From contig CALUWH010000001.1 of NCBI GenBank assembly GCA_944324435.1, positions 118,577-182,576 of the forward strand: a DNA stretch of 64,000 nt. Direction: 5' to 3'. Under the pieces are notes generated by a model. It was not told the origin of the DNA and ran no database searches. It worked only from the letters and a program-made list of their open reading frames with translations. A program made the translations under genes and the position numbers. This document shows positions 34,006 through 42,781 of this stretch, one piece after another (the first letter of the stretch is position 1; every line of letters begins with the position of its first letter). This DNA is from Candidatus Gastranaerophilales bacterium (GTDB lineage: Bacteria > Cyanobacteriota > Vampirovibrionia > Gastranaerophilales > Gastranaerophilaceae).

Positions 34006-34623
34006 ATGCAAGTAAGTCAACCAACTCATTTCCCCTCTGCAAAGACGCCAAGCTTCAAAGCCGTAAATCTTGTTAAAATTTCTCATAAAGCCTTTGCAAA
34101 TCCTAAAAACTACAAAGAATGTTCCGAAGTTTTCGGAAAAACTTTGCACCAGGCAACAGGAGAAAAACTAAGAGGATTCCTCAGGTCTATTATCGTTTAT
34201 TTTACGCCAAAACCGCTTAAAACAATGTACATATTTGAAAACCCCTCATATCGCCACGCCGTAAAAAGCATGCAAGAAACCGGAAATAATTATTCTCTCA
34301 ATTGGCTTAAACAAAATACACAACTTCCGGTCAAAGATGTTATTGATGAGAATTATCATTCGTTTTATGTTTTTACAAAAGAACATAAAAACGGTTATGC
34401 AAATATCTGTAATGAAAGTATAAAAAATATCTCAAAAGCTGTCGATGAAGGTTGTGAAAAATATCCAAACAATGAAAAAATGGCTTTATTATACGCTGAA
34501 ACAAAAATAGGCACGGAAGAAGATAAGGCTGTTACAAAATTACTCGAAAATACTCCGGTAAATGAATTTAGTCTGCAATCTCTGGATGAAGTTAAGAATA
34601 TAGTTAAAAATCTGGATGTCTAA
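34006..34623 (+). CDS. F-K-G-motif family protein, unknown function
   Basis: The 205-residue protein has the leader MQVSQPTHFPSAKTPSFKA, with the motif PSFKA at 15-19. The rest is soluble and mostly helical (KAFANPKNYKECSEVFGKTL and later NISKAVDEGCEKYPNNEKM). No family was recognised and no membrane segment or cleaved signal is visible. An AAAGGA ribosome site precedes the ATG. It opens the densest stretch of motif-bearing proteins in the window. Confidence 0.72.
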   Translation: MQVSQPTHFPSAKTPSFKAVNLVKISHKAFANPKNYKECSEVFGKTLHQATGEKLRGFLRSIIVYFTPKPLKTMYIFENPSYRHAVKSMQETGNNYSLNWLKQNTQLPVKDVIDENYHSFYVFTKEHKNGYANICNESIKNISKAVDEGCEKYPNNEKMALLYAETKIGTEEDKAVTKLLENTPVNEFSLQSLDEVKNIVKNLDV

Positions 34624-34642
34624 AACCCGGAGTCAGCTTATC

Positions 34643-34987
34643 TTACTTTACCGGCACATAATCTATTTGTGATTCTTCCTCTGTAGATTCTATTTTGAAG
34701 ATAACCGGTCTCAGCCCGTCATTACAAGAACATATTGCAACGCCGGGTTTTCTTATCCAGTCACCGTAGTAAAAAATTTCTTTGCCGGCACCGTGCGCAA
34801 GCGCAAAGACATATTGATATATTGCCTTCCAAGCCTCGTTACAAAAACCCTCCGGACAAGCGTAATCAGCATAAAATACTTGCCCTTCCCTTAGCATAGG
34901 ACAAGCTGTTAAGCCTTCTGCTCCGTATTCTTTTGCTAATTCTTCATCAAAAGTTTTCTTCAAAACCGTTATTCTGCATTTCTTCAT
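34643..34987 (-). CDS. TIGR04076-like small cysteine-containing protein
   Basis: Start chosen at MKKCRITVLKKTFDEELAKE, 13 bases after the stop of the upstream hydrolase gene; the open frame extends 16 codons into that gene. The 114-residue protein has several cysteines (ACPMLREGQVF, ACPEGFCNEAWKAIYQYVF, GVAICSCNDGLRPVIFKI). This pattern fits the uncharacterised TIGR04076 family, whose role is not known; I assume metal or redox chemistry only from the cysteines. Probably co-transcribed with the MBL-fold gene. Confidence 0.72.
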   Translation of the reverse strand: MKKCRITVLKKTFDEELAKEYGAEGLTACPMLREGQVFYADYACPEGFCNEAWKAIYQYVFALAHGAGKEIFYYGDWIRKPGVAICSCNDGLRPVIFKIESTEEESQIDYVPVK

Positions 34988-35000
34988 AATTTTCTCTTTC

Positions 35001-35624
35001 TTACATAAACCTGTTATGTTCCTTTTCCCATTCAACGGAAGTCATTCTGCCATGCCCAGGATAAATAAGTGTTTCCGGGGGTAAAGTGAATATTTTGGAT
35101 TCAATGCTGTCAATAATTTGGTCAAAGTCTCCACCTTCAAGGTCGCAGCGGCCGACAGATTCCCTAAAAATTGTGTCGCCCGAAAAAAGTTTTCCATCAA
35201 CAAGATAGCAAACCCCGCCTTGAGTGTGCCCCGGTGTGTGAATAACCTTTATTTCCAGACCGCCGAGTTTTAAAGTATCACCGTCTTCTACAAAAATATC
35301 AATTTTAGGAATAGTAATCGGAGGCATTCCAAACATTGGTAAATACTGATTTGTTTTTTCAAGCCATCCTAAATCTGCCTTGTTCATAACAATTTGGGGA
35401 TGTGGATTGACGTTCAAAAGCCCCGGTCTAATTCCTGCGATGTGGTCAAAATGCCCATGGGTCAAAAGAATATATTTGAGCTTCGCTCCATACTCTTCCA
35501 AATCACGTCTTATATCATCATCAACAGCCGAACAATCCACAAGAGCTGCCTCTTTGGATTGTTCATCTATTAATAGGTAATTATTATTATCAATTGGCGG
35601 TTCAATATATGTTTTTAGAATCAT
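35001..35624 (-). CDS. MBL-fold metallohydrolase (glyoxalase II-like)
   Basis: The 207-residue protein has the metallo-beta-lactamase signature LTHGHFDHIAG (H56, H58, D60, H61), a later metal ligand in IHTPGHTQGG, an acidic LFSGDTIFRESVGRCD and a final YPGHG. This is the standard glyoxalase II-like short form acting on thioesters such as S-lactoylglutathione or related bacillithiol/CoA adducts; which one is unknown. It lies directly upstream of the TIGR04076-like gene with a short gap. Confidence 0.9.
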   Translation of the reverse strand: MILKTYIEPPIDNNNYLLIDEQSKEAALVDCSAVDDDIRRDLEEYGAKLKYILLTHGHFDHIAGIRPGLLNVNPHPQIVMNKADLGWLEKTNQYLPMFGMPPITIPKIDIFVEDGDTLKLGGLEIKVIHTPGHTQGGVCYLVDGKLFSGDTIFRESVGRCDLEGGDFDQIIDSIESKIFTLPPETLIYPGHGRMTSVEWEKEHNRFM

Positions 35625-35645
35625 AGAATATATATTAACATAAAA

Positions 35646-36047
35646 TTATAGTGTTTTGCGTAAATTTTTTTCAATAATATGTTTTTCAATAACTATTCTT
35701 TTCAGGTTAGATACACAATTATTTAGATAATCTGTAAAGTCTTTTGCTGTAAAGGGTAGAGCCTCATGTACAATAACGCTTACAGATGTTGTCTGCGTTA
35801 CTGCATCATAAACATTCGCGGCATACGTCTCATAAAAAGAATGTCGTTCAACAATGGCATCTATTTCTTTCTTTGATTCATTCTTGAATGGATAGTAATG
35901 GTGCATAGTATAGGAATCCTCACATTCTCTAGAACTGTATGAATCATATTCAGTATCCCCCCATAAACCTTTAAAATTCAATTGTTTTTCTTGATTAGCA
36001 ATCTTGTTACTACCACTAAAGACCTTATTAACTTGTAAAACTTTCAT
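35646..36047 (-). CDS. F-K-G-motif family protein, unknown function
   Basis: A 133-residue protein with leader MKVLQVNKVFSGSNKIANQE and motif LNFKG at 23-27, followed by WGDTEYDSYSS. The body is mixed and soluble, with YETYAANVYDAVTQTTSVSV in the middle and a basic helix at the end. No enzyme signature was found. An AAAGGAG ribosome site supports the start. It lies 20 bases downstream of the starch-synthase-like gene and is likely in the same transcript. Confidence 0.7.
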   Translation of the reverse strand: MKVLQVNKVFSGSNKIANQEKQLNFKGLWGDTEYDSYSSRECEDSYTMHHYYPFKNESKKEIDAIVERHSFYETYAANVYDAVTQTTSVSVIVHEALPFTAKDFTDYLNNCVSNLKRIVIEKHIIEKNLRKTL

Positions 36048-36067
36048 ATTATACTCCTTTCGTTAAC

Positions 36068-38749
36068 TTAACCTACGCAGGAAAGATGTCCGTGCGGCTT
36101 AGGATCTTCTTCAAACCTTGGAGAGAGCCAACCTGATTTATAACCGGCAACGCCGAGCCCTGCAAGCGCTGCTATTCCAAGAGCAAATCCTGCAATCTTT
36201 TTGGTTTTGGCATCAAAGTGAATTCCGCCGGTTTTACCATTCCCTTTAAAAGGTGTTAAGCCGGAAAAATCAAGCTTAATTAAATCTTTTTCAGATATAT
36301 TTTTACCTTTGTTTTTAAAATGGTATTCTGAATATAATTCTCCGGCAGACTTTCCTGTTTTGCTTAGCCATGCGTTTCCGAACCAGGTTGTATCGGCTTT
36401 AATTTGATTAGCAAGGATTGTTTCAGCATTTTTACCGTTTCGGTCTGTAATCAATGCTCTTTCTAAGCAGCTTGCCATTTCATCTGAAATTACAGAATCT
36501 CTGAGTTTTCTAAGAGCTTTCTGATAACTGTCATCGCCTTCTATAGCTGCTTTCAATAATTTATCAGGAATGTCTTTATTTAGTTTACCCTTGTAATCTT
36601 TTGCTATTTCATCTTTTACACTATTTTTAACTTTTTCAAATTCTTTTTTAGCATCTTCTCCTGCAGCATTCAATGCCGTTTCTTCTGTCATAAAGTATTC
36701 ATGCTTGCCTTTATATCCATCCATAAGTTTGGCTTCTTCTGGGATTGAAGGATCAAAGTTTTTCTGTGCCATACCCTGAACATTAGGAACAATAGGTGTA
36801 CAAAGGGCTTTCTTTGCTTCAAGGTCAGTTAATTCGCAAGGAGCAAATCTTGATGGTAGCAGTGCAACATCAGCACACATCGCCCAATCTTTTCCAGGAG
36901 CCCAGCCTTCAGAGAACAGCATTCTTCCTTTCAATTTGGGCTTGGATTCTGCCATTTTGAATTTTTCAACGACAGCTTGAGCTTCTTCATTATCCATTGG
37001 ACCGCCCAGTAGTAATATTGCATCGTCTTCCGGATGTTTTTCTATATATTTTTCAAATGAATCTATGACAGTATCCATCCCTTTTTGCAAATCACCTCTG
37101 CCCCAGCTTACAACGAGTTTTACATCTTTTCCGTTTTTAAGTTTTTGAAGATACTCATCAGAAATGCCGCCATATAATTTAGCTGTTTTGTTGCTTAACC
37201 CTGTAAGAATTTGCATACGACCTTGATCGGGGTCGCCAATAACTTTTCCCTCTTTATCAATAATTTCTGCATTAATAAATTTAGGATTAAATCTTTCTAA
37301 CAGGTTAATTTTATTTTGGCGTTTAACTTCTCTAACCGATTTTAAATCGGTTTTATTTTTATCAAAATGTTGTAATTTATTTACAGTAACAATCGAGCCG
37401 TCTTCAAGTTTTAATTTTGTATCATTTCCAAAGCCAGGCAGGAAAATACTATCTTCAAATGGTGTAATTTTAGGATCCATCAAAGGATTTGTAATACCTT
37501 TAAAACGTCCTAACGTATCAAGCTTTTTCAAGTCTTCATACAGAGGTGATACCAGCTCATTTGTTATTATTGAATCATGATATCCTTCTGAAACTGTTGT
37601 AAGCATTGGTACATATCCCTTTTCAGCATAATATATGGGAACTGAAAAAGCATTCATACCGGAATTCTTTTTGTAGAAATTTTTTAGAATTACTTCATCA
37701 AGGAATTTTTCTTCTTCACCGTTTCTGACAGCATCAATATATTCTTTACTATTTATTAACTTCAATAAATCTTCTTTTGTTGCGCCAAGATTGACAATGG
37801 CCTGTCTGGCACCCATTTCTTGAATATATCCTCTATTCATGTTGTGGCCTACACCGCCAAGGAATTTATCTTGCCAATAAGCATCGCCTGCGGCATTTTT
37901 CTGAGCTGCATAATGCATTGTTAACATTGATTGTCCATCCGAGCAGAGAATATATCCGGGATCTATTCCATATTTGTCTTTGAGTCCTGGTAACAGCTCT
38001 ACTATTGCTTTATCAAATTTTGCGTAGTCCTGACCTTTCCAGCCGGAGGCAAATCTTTTTTCCAGTTCACTGCCGGTTGCACTTGAATAGCTCATGCCAT
38101 CCGCATATTGCTTAGGCATGCTGGCCGTTGAATCAACATAAGCAAACACGAATTCTAATTTGTTTTGTAATTCTTTGCTCATACCTTTAGAATCCATTGC
38201 CTTTACAAGGTTATCGTTCTTCTGAGCCTTAAAAAGTTTTATTGGAACGTTGTCCTCAAATCCCCAATTCATACTGGATGATTTGACTTCATCCAGTAGA
38301 AAAACTTTATTTGAGCTTTTTTGTAGGAATTCTACCATATCCGTTGAGTTGTCAATGGCTTCGCTTGTAATAAAAGCCATATTTTCTTTGCCTTTAAACG
38401 GATGATTCGGTGGTAAATTATTTGGGATATACCTAACTTCAACTTCTTGCGGAATAGGCATATCATCAACACCTACCTTATATTTAACCTGCTGATTATA
38501 CATAGGGATAATTTTAATAATCTTATCAGCGTCTTTGTCTAAAAAGTTATAATCATTAACAACAGTACCAACTCCGCCGCCATTAAACCCAAAGAGCGGT
38601 TCTTCCGCTACAACGTGAGCAATATGTCGCGGATTCCCACTTCTAAACGAAATCATCGACATGCCTTTTGGAATATTGTTCTGAATTTTGTTCTCAGCTC
38701 GCCTTGTTTTTACGGCAGAATAATCAGTACCTATTGCGTTAATCTTCAT
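36068..38749 (-). CDS. Starch/glycogen synthase-like (GT5) protein with F-K-G motif and C-terminal membrane helix
   Basis: Start chosen at MKINAIGTDYS (AGGAG eight bases upstream). In the 893-residue protein the motif ISFRS is at 33-37, followed by the N-terminal Rossmann half of a GT5 enzyme (EEPLFGFNGGGVGTVVNDY; the GGxG replaces the KTGGL ADP-glucose loop). The donor half has VVSWGRGDLQKGMDTVIDSF, ILLLGGPMDNEE and LPSRFAPCELTDLEAKKA, all close to glycogen synthase. Long insertions and a C-terminal hydrophobic helix (GFALGIAALAGLGVAGYKSG) are not in the classical enzyme. It may make a glucan or other glycan at a membrane; substrate unproven. Confidence 0.8.
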   Translation of the reverse strand: MKINAIGTDYSAVKTRRAENKIQNNIPKGMSMISFRSGNPRHIAHVVAEEPLFGFNGGGVGTVVNDYNFLDKDADKIIKIIPMYNQQVKYKVGVDDMPIPQEVEVRYIPNNLPPNHPFKGKENMAFITSEAIDNSTDMVEFLQKSSNKVFLLDEVKSSSMNWGFEDNVPIKLFKAQKNDNLVKAMDSKGMSKELQNKLEFVFAYVDSTASMPKQYADGMSYSSATGSELEKRFASGWKGQDYAKFDKAIVELLPGLKDKYGIDPGYILCSDGQSMLTMHYAAQKNAAGDAYWQDKFLGGVGHNMNRGYIQEMGARQAIVNLGATKEDLLKLINSKEYIDAVRNGEEEKFLDEVILKNFYKKNSGMNAFSVPIYYAEKGYVPMLTTVSEGYHDSIITNELVSPLYEDLKKLDTLGRFKGITNPLMDPKITPFEDSIFLPGFGNDTKLKLEDGSIVTVNKLQHFDKNKTDLKSVREVKRQNKINLLERFNPKFINAEIIDKEGKVIGDPDQGRMQILTGLSNKTAKLYGGISDEYLQKLKNGKDVKLVVSWGRGDLQKGMDTVIDSFEKYIEKHPEDDAILLLGGPMDNEEAQAVVEKFKMAESKPKLKGRMLFSEGWAPGKDWAMCADVALLPSRFAPCELTDLEAKKALCTPIVPNVQGMAQKNFDPSIPEEAKLMDGYKGKHEYFMTEETALNAAGEDAKKEFEKVKNSVKDEIAKDYKGKLNKDIPDKLLKAAIEGDDSYQKALRKLRDSVISDEMASCLERALITDRNGKNAETILANQIKADTTWFGNAWLSKTGKSAGELYSEYHFKNKGKNISEKDLIKLDFSGLTPFKGNGKTGGIHFDAKTKKIAGFALGIAALAGLGVAGYKSGWLSPRFEEDPKPHGHLSCVG

Positions 38750-39023
38750 AGATAACTCCTTACACACAACTTCTATATATATAAAAAACGCTACACAAAA
38801 AAAATTAACAATTTATTCCTAAGTATTAAGAAATGTTAAGTAAAATTTTGTTAAGCAATTCTCTAATAATCGTATCAAAAATGAATTTTTTTTTCAATAG
38901 CCCGTGTTTCGGATAAAGAATTGCAGAAAAAGGTTTAAAATTTTATTATCGACAAGAAATGTCCACCAAAAGACATAAATAATCTAGCATAGATTTTTGT
39001 AAAAGTTTTTATTATATAATTTA
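38750..39023. other. Divergent intergenic region
   Basis: About 300 bases separate the starch-synthase-like gene from the next motif protein. It is very AT-rich and should hold two divergent promoters; only the rightward one (39024-39052) is clear. No gene or repeat recognised. Confidence 0.5.
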
Positions 39024-39052
39024 TTGCAGACTTCTTTTATTAGGTATATAAA
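39024..39052 (+). promoter_or_regulatory. Promoter of a leaderless motif-protein gene
   Basis: TTGCAG (39024-39029), a 17-base spacer and TATAAA (39047-39052) end seven bases before the ATG at 39060. Transcription would begin at the start codon; no Shine-Dalgarno is present. Confidence 0.6.
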
Positions 39053-39059
39053 ATAACAT

Positions 39060-39722
39060 ATGAGTTTGAATATAAACAGCAAGAAGAATTCCTGCTTTCC
39101 TTTTAAGCAGTACAATCAGAATTTAAAAAATAAAGCGACTTCTTTCACAGGCAGTGTTGCCGGTTTATCAGCTGCTATGACGATAATTGCAGCTGGGCGC
39201 AAGCATAATATGACAGCCGGAAAAAGCTTGGCAAAAAATCTTTATAGACTGGAATTTAATGCCCGAGATGTCATGCTTATGGCAACTTCTTCTATTCTAG
39301 GCGGTTTTACAGCAGGCGCTGTGACAGACCCTCAAAATATTAAGGCCAAAATAAAAGAGGGAGTTGTTCAGCTTGTCGGAAATTATATTTTTCCAAGTGT
39401 TTTTGTAGGGTTAGGAATGGCAGCAGTCAATTCTTTTACGAAATCTAAAATCATACGTTTTGTCGGAGGGTTTGCGAGTCTTGGTACCGGCGTTATAGCC
39501 GGAAATAAGGCTTCAAAAACTATCAATTCATTTTTTTCTCATAAACAGGAGAAAAGAGACCTAAACTTGATAGATTGGGCAGAGCAAGCTGATAATGCCT
39601 GTTTGGTAACATCGCTTGCTAACCCGGGTACAAATATAGCAAAATACGCTTCAAAGTTTATACCAATCTCACACATTCTTCCCGGCTACTGCGTAGGGGT
39701 TAAAACTGAGAGTGAAGAGTAG
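39060..39722 (+). CDS. Membrane protein with F-T-G-type motif, unknown function
   Basis: The 220-residue protein has a polar leader (MSLNINSKKNSCFPFKQYNQ) with the motif TSFTG at 27-31, followed at once by a Gly/Ala-rich hydrophobic stretch (SVAGLSAAMTIIAAG). Further membrane-like segments are DVMLMATSSILGGFTAGAV, IFPSVFVGLGMAAV and FVGGFASLGTGVIAG. Gly/Ala-rich helices suggest tight packing in the membrane, similar in style to the protein at 15651. No known family. The promoter is directly in front of the start codon. Confidence 0.72.
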   Translation: MSLNINSKKNSCFPFKQYNQNLKNKATSFTGSVAGLSAAMTIIAAGRKHNMTAGKSLAKNLYRLEFNARDVMLMATSSILGGFTAGAVTDPQNIKAKIKEGVVQLVGNYIFPSVFVGLGMAAVNSFTKSKIIRFVGGFASLGTGVIAGNKASKTINSFFSHKQEKRDLNLIDWAEQADNACLVTSLANPGTNIAKYASKFIPISHILPGYCVGVKTESEE

Positions 39723-39734
39723 ATAAGTCATACA

Positions 39735-40895
39735 TCATAAAATTGGGCTTGGTTTGATTTGTTGAGAGATTTCTGCAGGAATCTCATTACACAGACAATG
39801 GATTCCGCCTCCTCCTTTTTCCAGAAGTTCTGAAATCTGGTTGTGGGTACCTTCTATAAAATAAATATTTTCTTTTTTTATGTAAGGCTCTATGCTTTTT
39901 ATAAACATTTTTTCAAAATCAAATCCGATTTTTTCTGAAATTTCAGGCGTTATTCCATAATCCTCATTTAACTTTGATTTATTGGTTATAAAAACCATCT
40001 CTCCATTCTTTTTCTGGTGTACCACGGCATTCATATAATTGAGATAATGTACTAAATCATCTTTGCTGCACCCGGGCACAGTATAGTATAACCGCCCGGG
40101 AACAAAAATTGGCTCATAATCATTCTCTCTTAAAACAGCTGCAATTTCTTCAACCCTTGGATTCATACCATATTTAACATCATTTTTAAAATTTTTTAAT
40201 AATGTTTTTAAATTACTTTTAATTTTATCAAAATTGGAAGTTTTATCTTTACATTTGTGTAAGTTTGCTATTGCTTGATTGATAGCTTGTATTGTTAATC
40301 TATCATCTGCGACAAGAATTTGCTTGTTGTTTAAAGGCCTGATAAACATATCAAGATGAAAGTCTGCCTGAGGAATTGGTATTACTTTGGAAACATTGTA
40401 TCTTTGCTTTAGAGTTTCTATATCATTTTTTTGTAGTTCTTCGGCTCCGACAAAAAGCTCGTTTTTGCCATCGTTTTTTGTAAAAAATAAGTTTCCTCCA
40501 TCAATAGTCCTATCATAGTTTAATGGTTTGGCGTTAGTAAGAGTTGATAATTTCTTAGCAAAACACGTATCTTCTTGAATCATGTCACAATACAAAACTT
40601 CATTGGAGGGGGTTATTACTGCGATATCCTGAGCCCACTTTGAAAAATCGGGTATGCAAATTTTAAAAAATTTTTTTATGTTATCAAGATTAGTATATAA
40701 ATTTTTGCTTTGATTAATAAAGAATACTTTAAATCCTTCACGTTCACCTATTTGTGCCATTTGTTTTATTATATTAAAAGATTTAGGTTCATCGTTAATA
40801 CTCATTACAACAGCTTTCAGAGGACGTGCATCATATCCTTTAAATGCAGGGGGGCGGTAAGAAGTCGTATTTGTTTTATCAATTCTAATCGTCAT
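39735..40895 (-). CDS. Agmatine deiminase/PAD-like protein with F-K-G motif
   Basis: Start chosen at MTIRIDKTNTTSYRPPAFKG so that PAFKG falls at 16-20; a 13-codon extension has no ribosome site. The 386-residue protein keeps the order of guanidine-modifying (amidinotransferase-fold) enzymes: KWAQDIA near 87-93 (compare WxRD), TIDGGNLFF (132-135, compare EGGN), DFHLDMFIRPL (180-188, HxD) and GGGGIHC with a cysteine at about 367, where agmatine deiminase has GGGNIHC. The nucleophile is therefore retained. It may hydrolyse a guanidino substrate; the target (small molecule or protein arginine) is unknown. Confidence 0.75.
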   Translation of the reverse strand: MTIRIDKTNTTSYRPPAFKGYDARPLKAVVMSINDEPKSFNIIKQMAQIGEREGFKVFFINQSKNLYTNLDNIKKFFKICIPDFSKWAQDIAVITPSNEVLYCDMIQEDTCFAKKLSTLTNAKPLNYDRTIDGGNLFFTKNDGKNELFVGAEELQKNDIETLKQRYNVSKVIPIPQADFHLDMFIRPLNNKQILVADDRLTIQAINQAIANLHKCKDKTSNFDKIKSNLKTLLKNFKNDVKYGMNPRVEEIAAVLRENDYEPIFVPGRLYYTVPGCSKDDLVHYLNYMNAVVHQKKNGEMVFITNKSKLNEDYGITPEISEKIGFDFEKMFIKSIEPYIKKENIYFIEGTHNQISELLEKGGGGIHCLCNEIPAEISQQIKPSPIL

Positions 40896-41115
40896 ATTAA
40901 AGCTAAAGCGTATAAAAATAAATTTTGCTATCAAGTAACAGTTGTTTTTATGATAAAAGAAAGACTATTCAAAATCTAAATCTTTTATAAAATTATTGTC
41001 GGATTAGTAAATCCAGCCTACTTTCTGAACAAATACAAATGCGACTACTCTTCTCCTTGTAAAAGGACAGTCGGTTTGATTATTTAGAAAAGAGAGTTTG
41101 AGCCTTGTGTTAGCA

Positions 41116-41146
41116 GGTTTGGAAATCTTTGATTAGCGAAACATTA
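41116..41146 (+). repeat. Dispersed repeat GGTTTGGAAATCTTTGATTA (copy 1)
   Basis: The segment GGTTTGGAAATCTTTGATTA followed by GCGAAACATT reappears, inverted and with a few changes, at 43130-43160. Both lie in gene-free AT-rich gaps. Confidence 0.55.
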
Positions 41147-41153
41147 TCAGGTG

Positions 41154-41173
41154 CGGTAAATCTTGATTTACCG
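41154..41173. repeat. CGGTAAAT hairpin, copy 1
   Basis: CGGTAAAT-CTTG-ATTTACCG, an eight-pair palindromic hairpin 15 bases from the end of the 171-aa gene. A longer version is at 41866-41894; both may be terminators or repeat units. Confidence 0.6.
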
Positions 41174-41187
41174 AGAACCAAGCATTA

Positions 41188-41703
41188 CTACCAGGAATTA
41201 CTCCTTCTTTCAATCTTCAGTTTTTCTTCATAAATACTTTTTACTTCGCGTATTTTTTTCACCAAACTTGGCGTATATTTATAACGTTTCCCTTGTTCTT
41301 CAAGTTCATCAAGATATTTTTTTATCTCATCCGAAGAAAAATACTCTAATGTGCTATTATAATATTTATTAACAATTGGAGAACATTGTTCCTTGAGACG
41401 TTTTTCATAAATATCATTCACAATATCTACTCTATCACGAAGTGCAGATGGCGCAAACCAACTACTTCCTTTAATATTACAGTATCCGTCAAGAACTTTT
41501 TGTATATCACGCATGTATGATTCTAAACTTGCAATCGATATGGTTTTAAGCTCAGAAACACTGTATTGATTTAAAACACTTTTACATGCATTTTCAAGAT
41601 ACTCGGTTGAGGAACTAATTCCCCATCCCATTGAAATGTTTTTGGATTTTTGATAAGAATTGTAATTATTAGCTGTACTAATTGGGTTTATAGTAATGTT
41701 CAT
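41188..41703 (-). CDS. Hypothetical soluble protein, unknown function
   Basis: The 171-residue protein starts MNITINPISTANNYNSYQKS, the same kind of polar N/T/S/Q-rich leader as the motif proteins, but at the expected place it reads KNISMGWGIS with no F-K-G motif. The body is helical and charged (EYLENACKSVLNQYSVSEL, then long Lys/Glu-rich helices). An AGGAGG ribosome site five bases before the ATG supports the start. No family recognised; it may be a diverged relative of its neighbours. Confidence 0.68.
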   Translation of the reverse strand: MNITINPISTANNYNSYQKSKNISMGWGISSSTEYLENACKSVLNQYSVSELKTISIASLESYMRDIQKVLDGYCNIKGSSWFAPSALRDRVDIVNDIYEKRLKEQCSPIVNKYYNSTLEYFSSDEIKKYLDELEEQGKRYKYTPSLVKKIREVKSIYEEKLKIERRSNSW

Positions 41704-41865
41704 TTTTACCTCCTATATATGGAGTTAAAAAGTGTAAATATAATTTTTGCTAGTTGAGCCGGCTTGAAAAACCACAAAAAGCTCAAACTTCGCAACATTA
41801 AGAAAAACTACTCTTAATAATTTTTAATATAATAAAAGCCATTGCAACCCTATGCAATTCCGTAG

Positions 41866-41894
41866 GATGCGGTAAATTTATGATTTACCGCATC
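41866..41894. repeat. GATGCGGTAAAT hairpin, copy 2
   Basis: GATGCGGTAAAT and ATTTACCGCATC are perfect 12-base arms around TTATG. The 352-base gap between the 171-aa gene and the ADP-ribosyltransferase-like gene contains nothing else I can name. Confidence 0.7.
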
Positions 41895-42055
41895 AACAAT
41901 ATAATTTTATCGTTAGCATGTGTAAATTAACACAAGGTTTGAGAAAAATTAACAGTGACTTTGAGAAATATAATGTAAACTTTTGTAAAAAAAAAAGCAA
42001 TTCTTAAAAAGTTTTTTTCTTAATATATATGTATAGTTATATTAGAAAGGTTAAT

Positions 42056-42781
42056 ATGAGAATAAATTCTCTACATCAAGACATTCAGACATATAAAACT
42101 CCAAATTTTAAAGGTAAATTAAATGTAAAAGACTTGGCTTTATTATTAACTAAGAATATTAAAGATGTAAAAGCTAAATGTACGCAAGGTCATTTTGCTA
42201 ATATATTTTTTAAAACGAATTTAAATGATATATTAAGACATCCTGAAGCACAAGTTATTGATGAATTGCAATATATGGCCATGAGTAGGATGCCTAATTT
42301 TACCAAAAGTGGTATAGGGCAATATTATAAAAAAATTCCTATAAAAGAAAATCCAAATATGTTGAAACAAAAATTAAATGAAGAGTTCAAACTGCTGCCT
42401 AAATTAGCTAAAAGACAGCAATATTATAGAGGTATTGAAAATATTTCAGATGCCGAATACCAGATTTTCAAAAGTTATAGAAAAGGAGAAATTGTATCTC
42501 CTGATAAAGGATATTCATATATGACAACGTCTCTCGAAGAAGCTAACTTATATAATAAGGGGCGCAATGGAATTTTGTTTGAAATGGAATTTCCGGAAGG
42601 TTCTCAAATTTCTGAACTACAAGCTATAATGCCGCCTAAAACACCGGGTTTTATGTTTGGAGAAATAAAAAATGAAGTTGTTGTACCAGCCGGTTCATTA
42701 TATGAAGTCACAAAGAATCCTCGTGTTGATAAAGACGGAATATTACATGTTTATTTAAAATTTTTAAATAAATGGGAATGA
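42056..42781 (+). CDS. ADP-ribosyltransferase-like protein with F-K-G motif
   Basis: Start chosen at MRINSLHQDIQTYKTPNFKG, which has AGAAAGG six bases upstream and places PNFKG at 16-20. In the 241-residue protein the C-terminal half follows the R-S-E pattern of ADP-ribosyltransferase exoenzymes: QQYYRGIEN (R125), GYSYMTTSLEEANLY (T157-S159, the STS position) and EIKNEVVVPAGSLYEV (E207, catalytic Glu position before a VPAGS strand). The residue two before the glutamate is K rather than Q/E, which may change target choice or impair transfer. There is no Sec signal. Could be a toxin/effector; partner and target unknown. Confidence 0.72.
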   Translation: MRINSLHQDIQTYKTPNFKGKLNVKDLALLLTKNIKDVKAKCTQGHFANIFFKTNLNDILRHPEAQVIDELQYMAMSRMPNFTKSGIGQYYKKIPIKENPNMLKQKLNEEFKLLPKLAKRQQYYRGIENISDAEYQIFKSYRKGEIVSPDKGYSYMTTSLEEANLYNKGRNGILFEMEFPEGSQISELQAIMPPKTPGFMFGEIKNEVVVPAGSLYEVTKNPRVDKDGILHVYLKFLNKWE

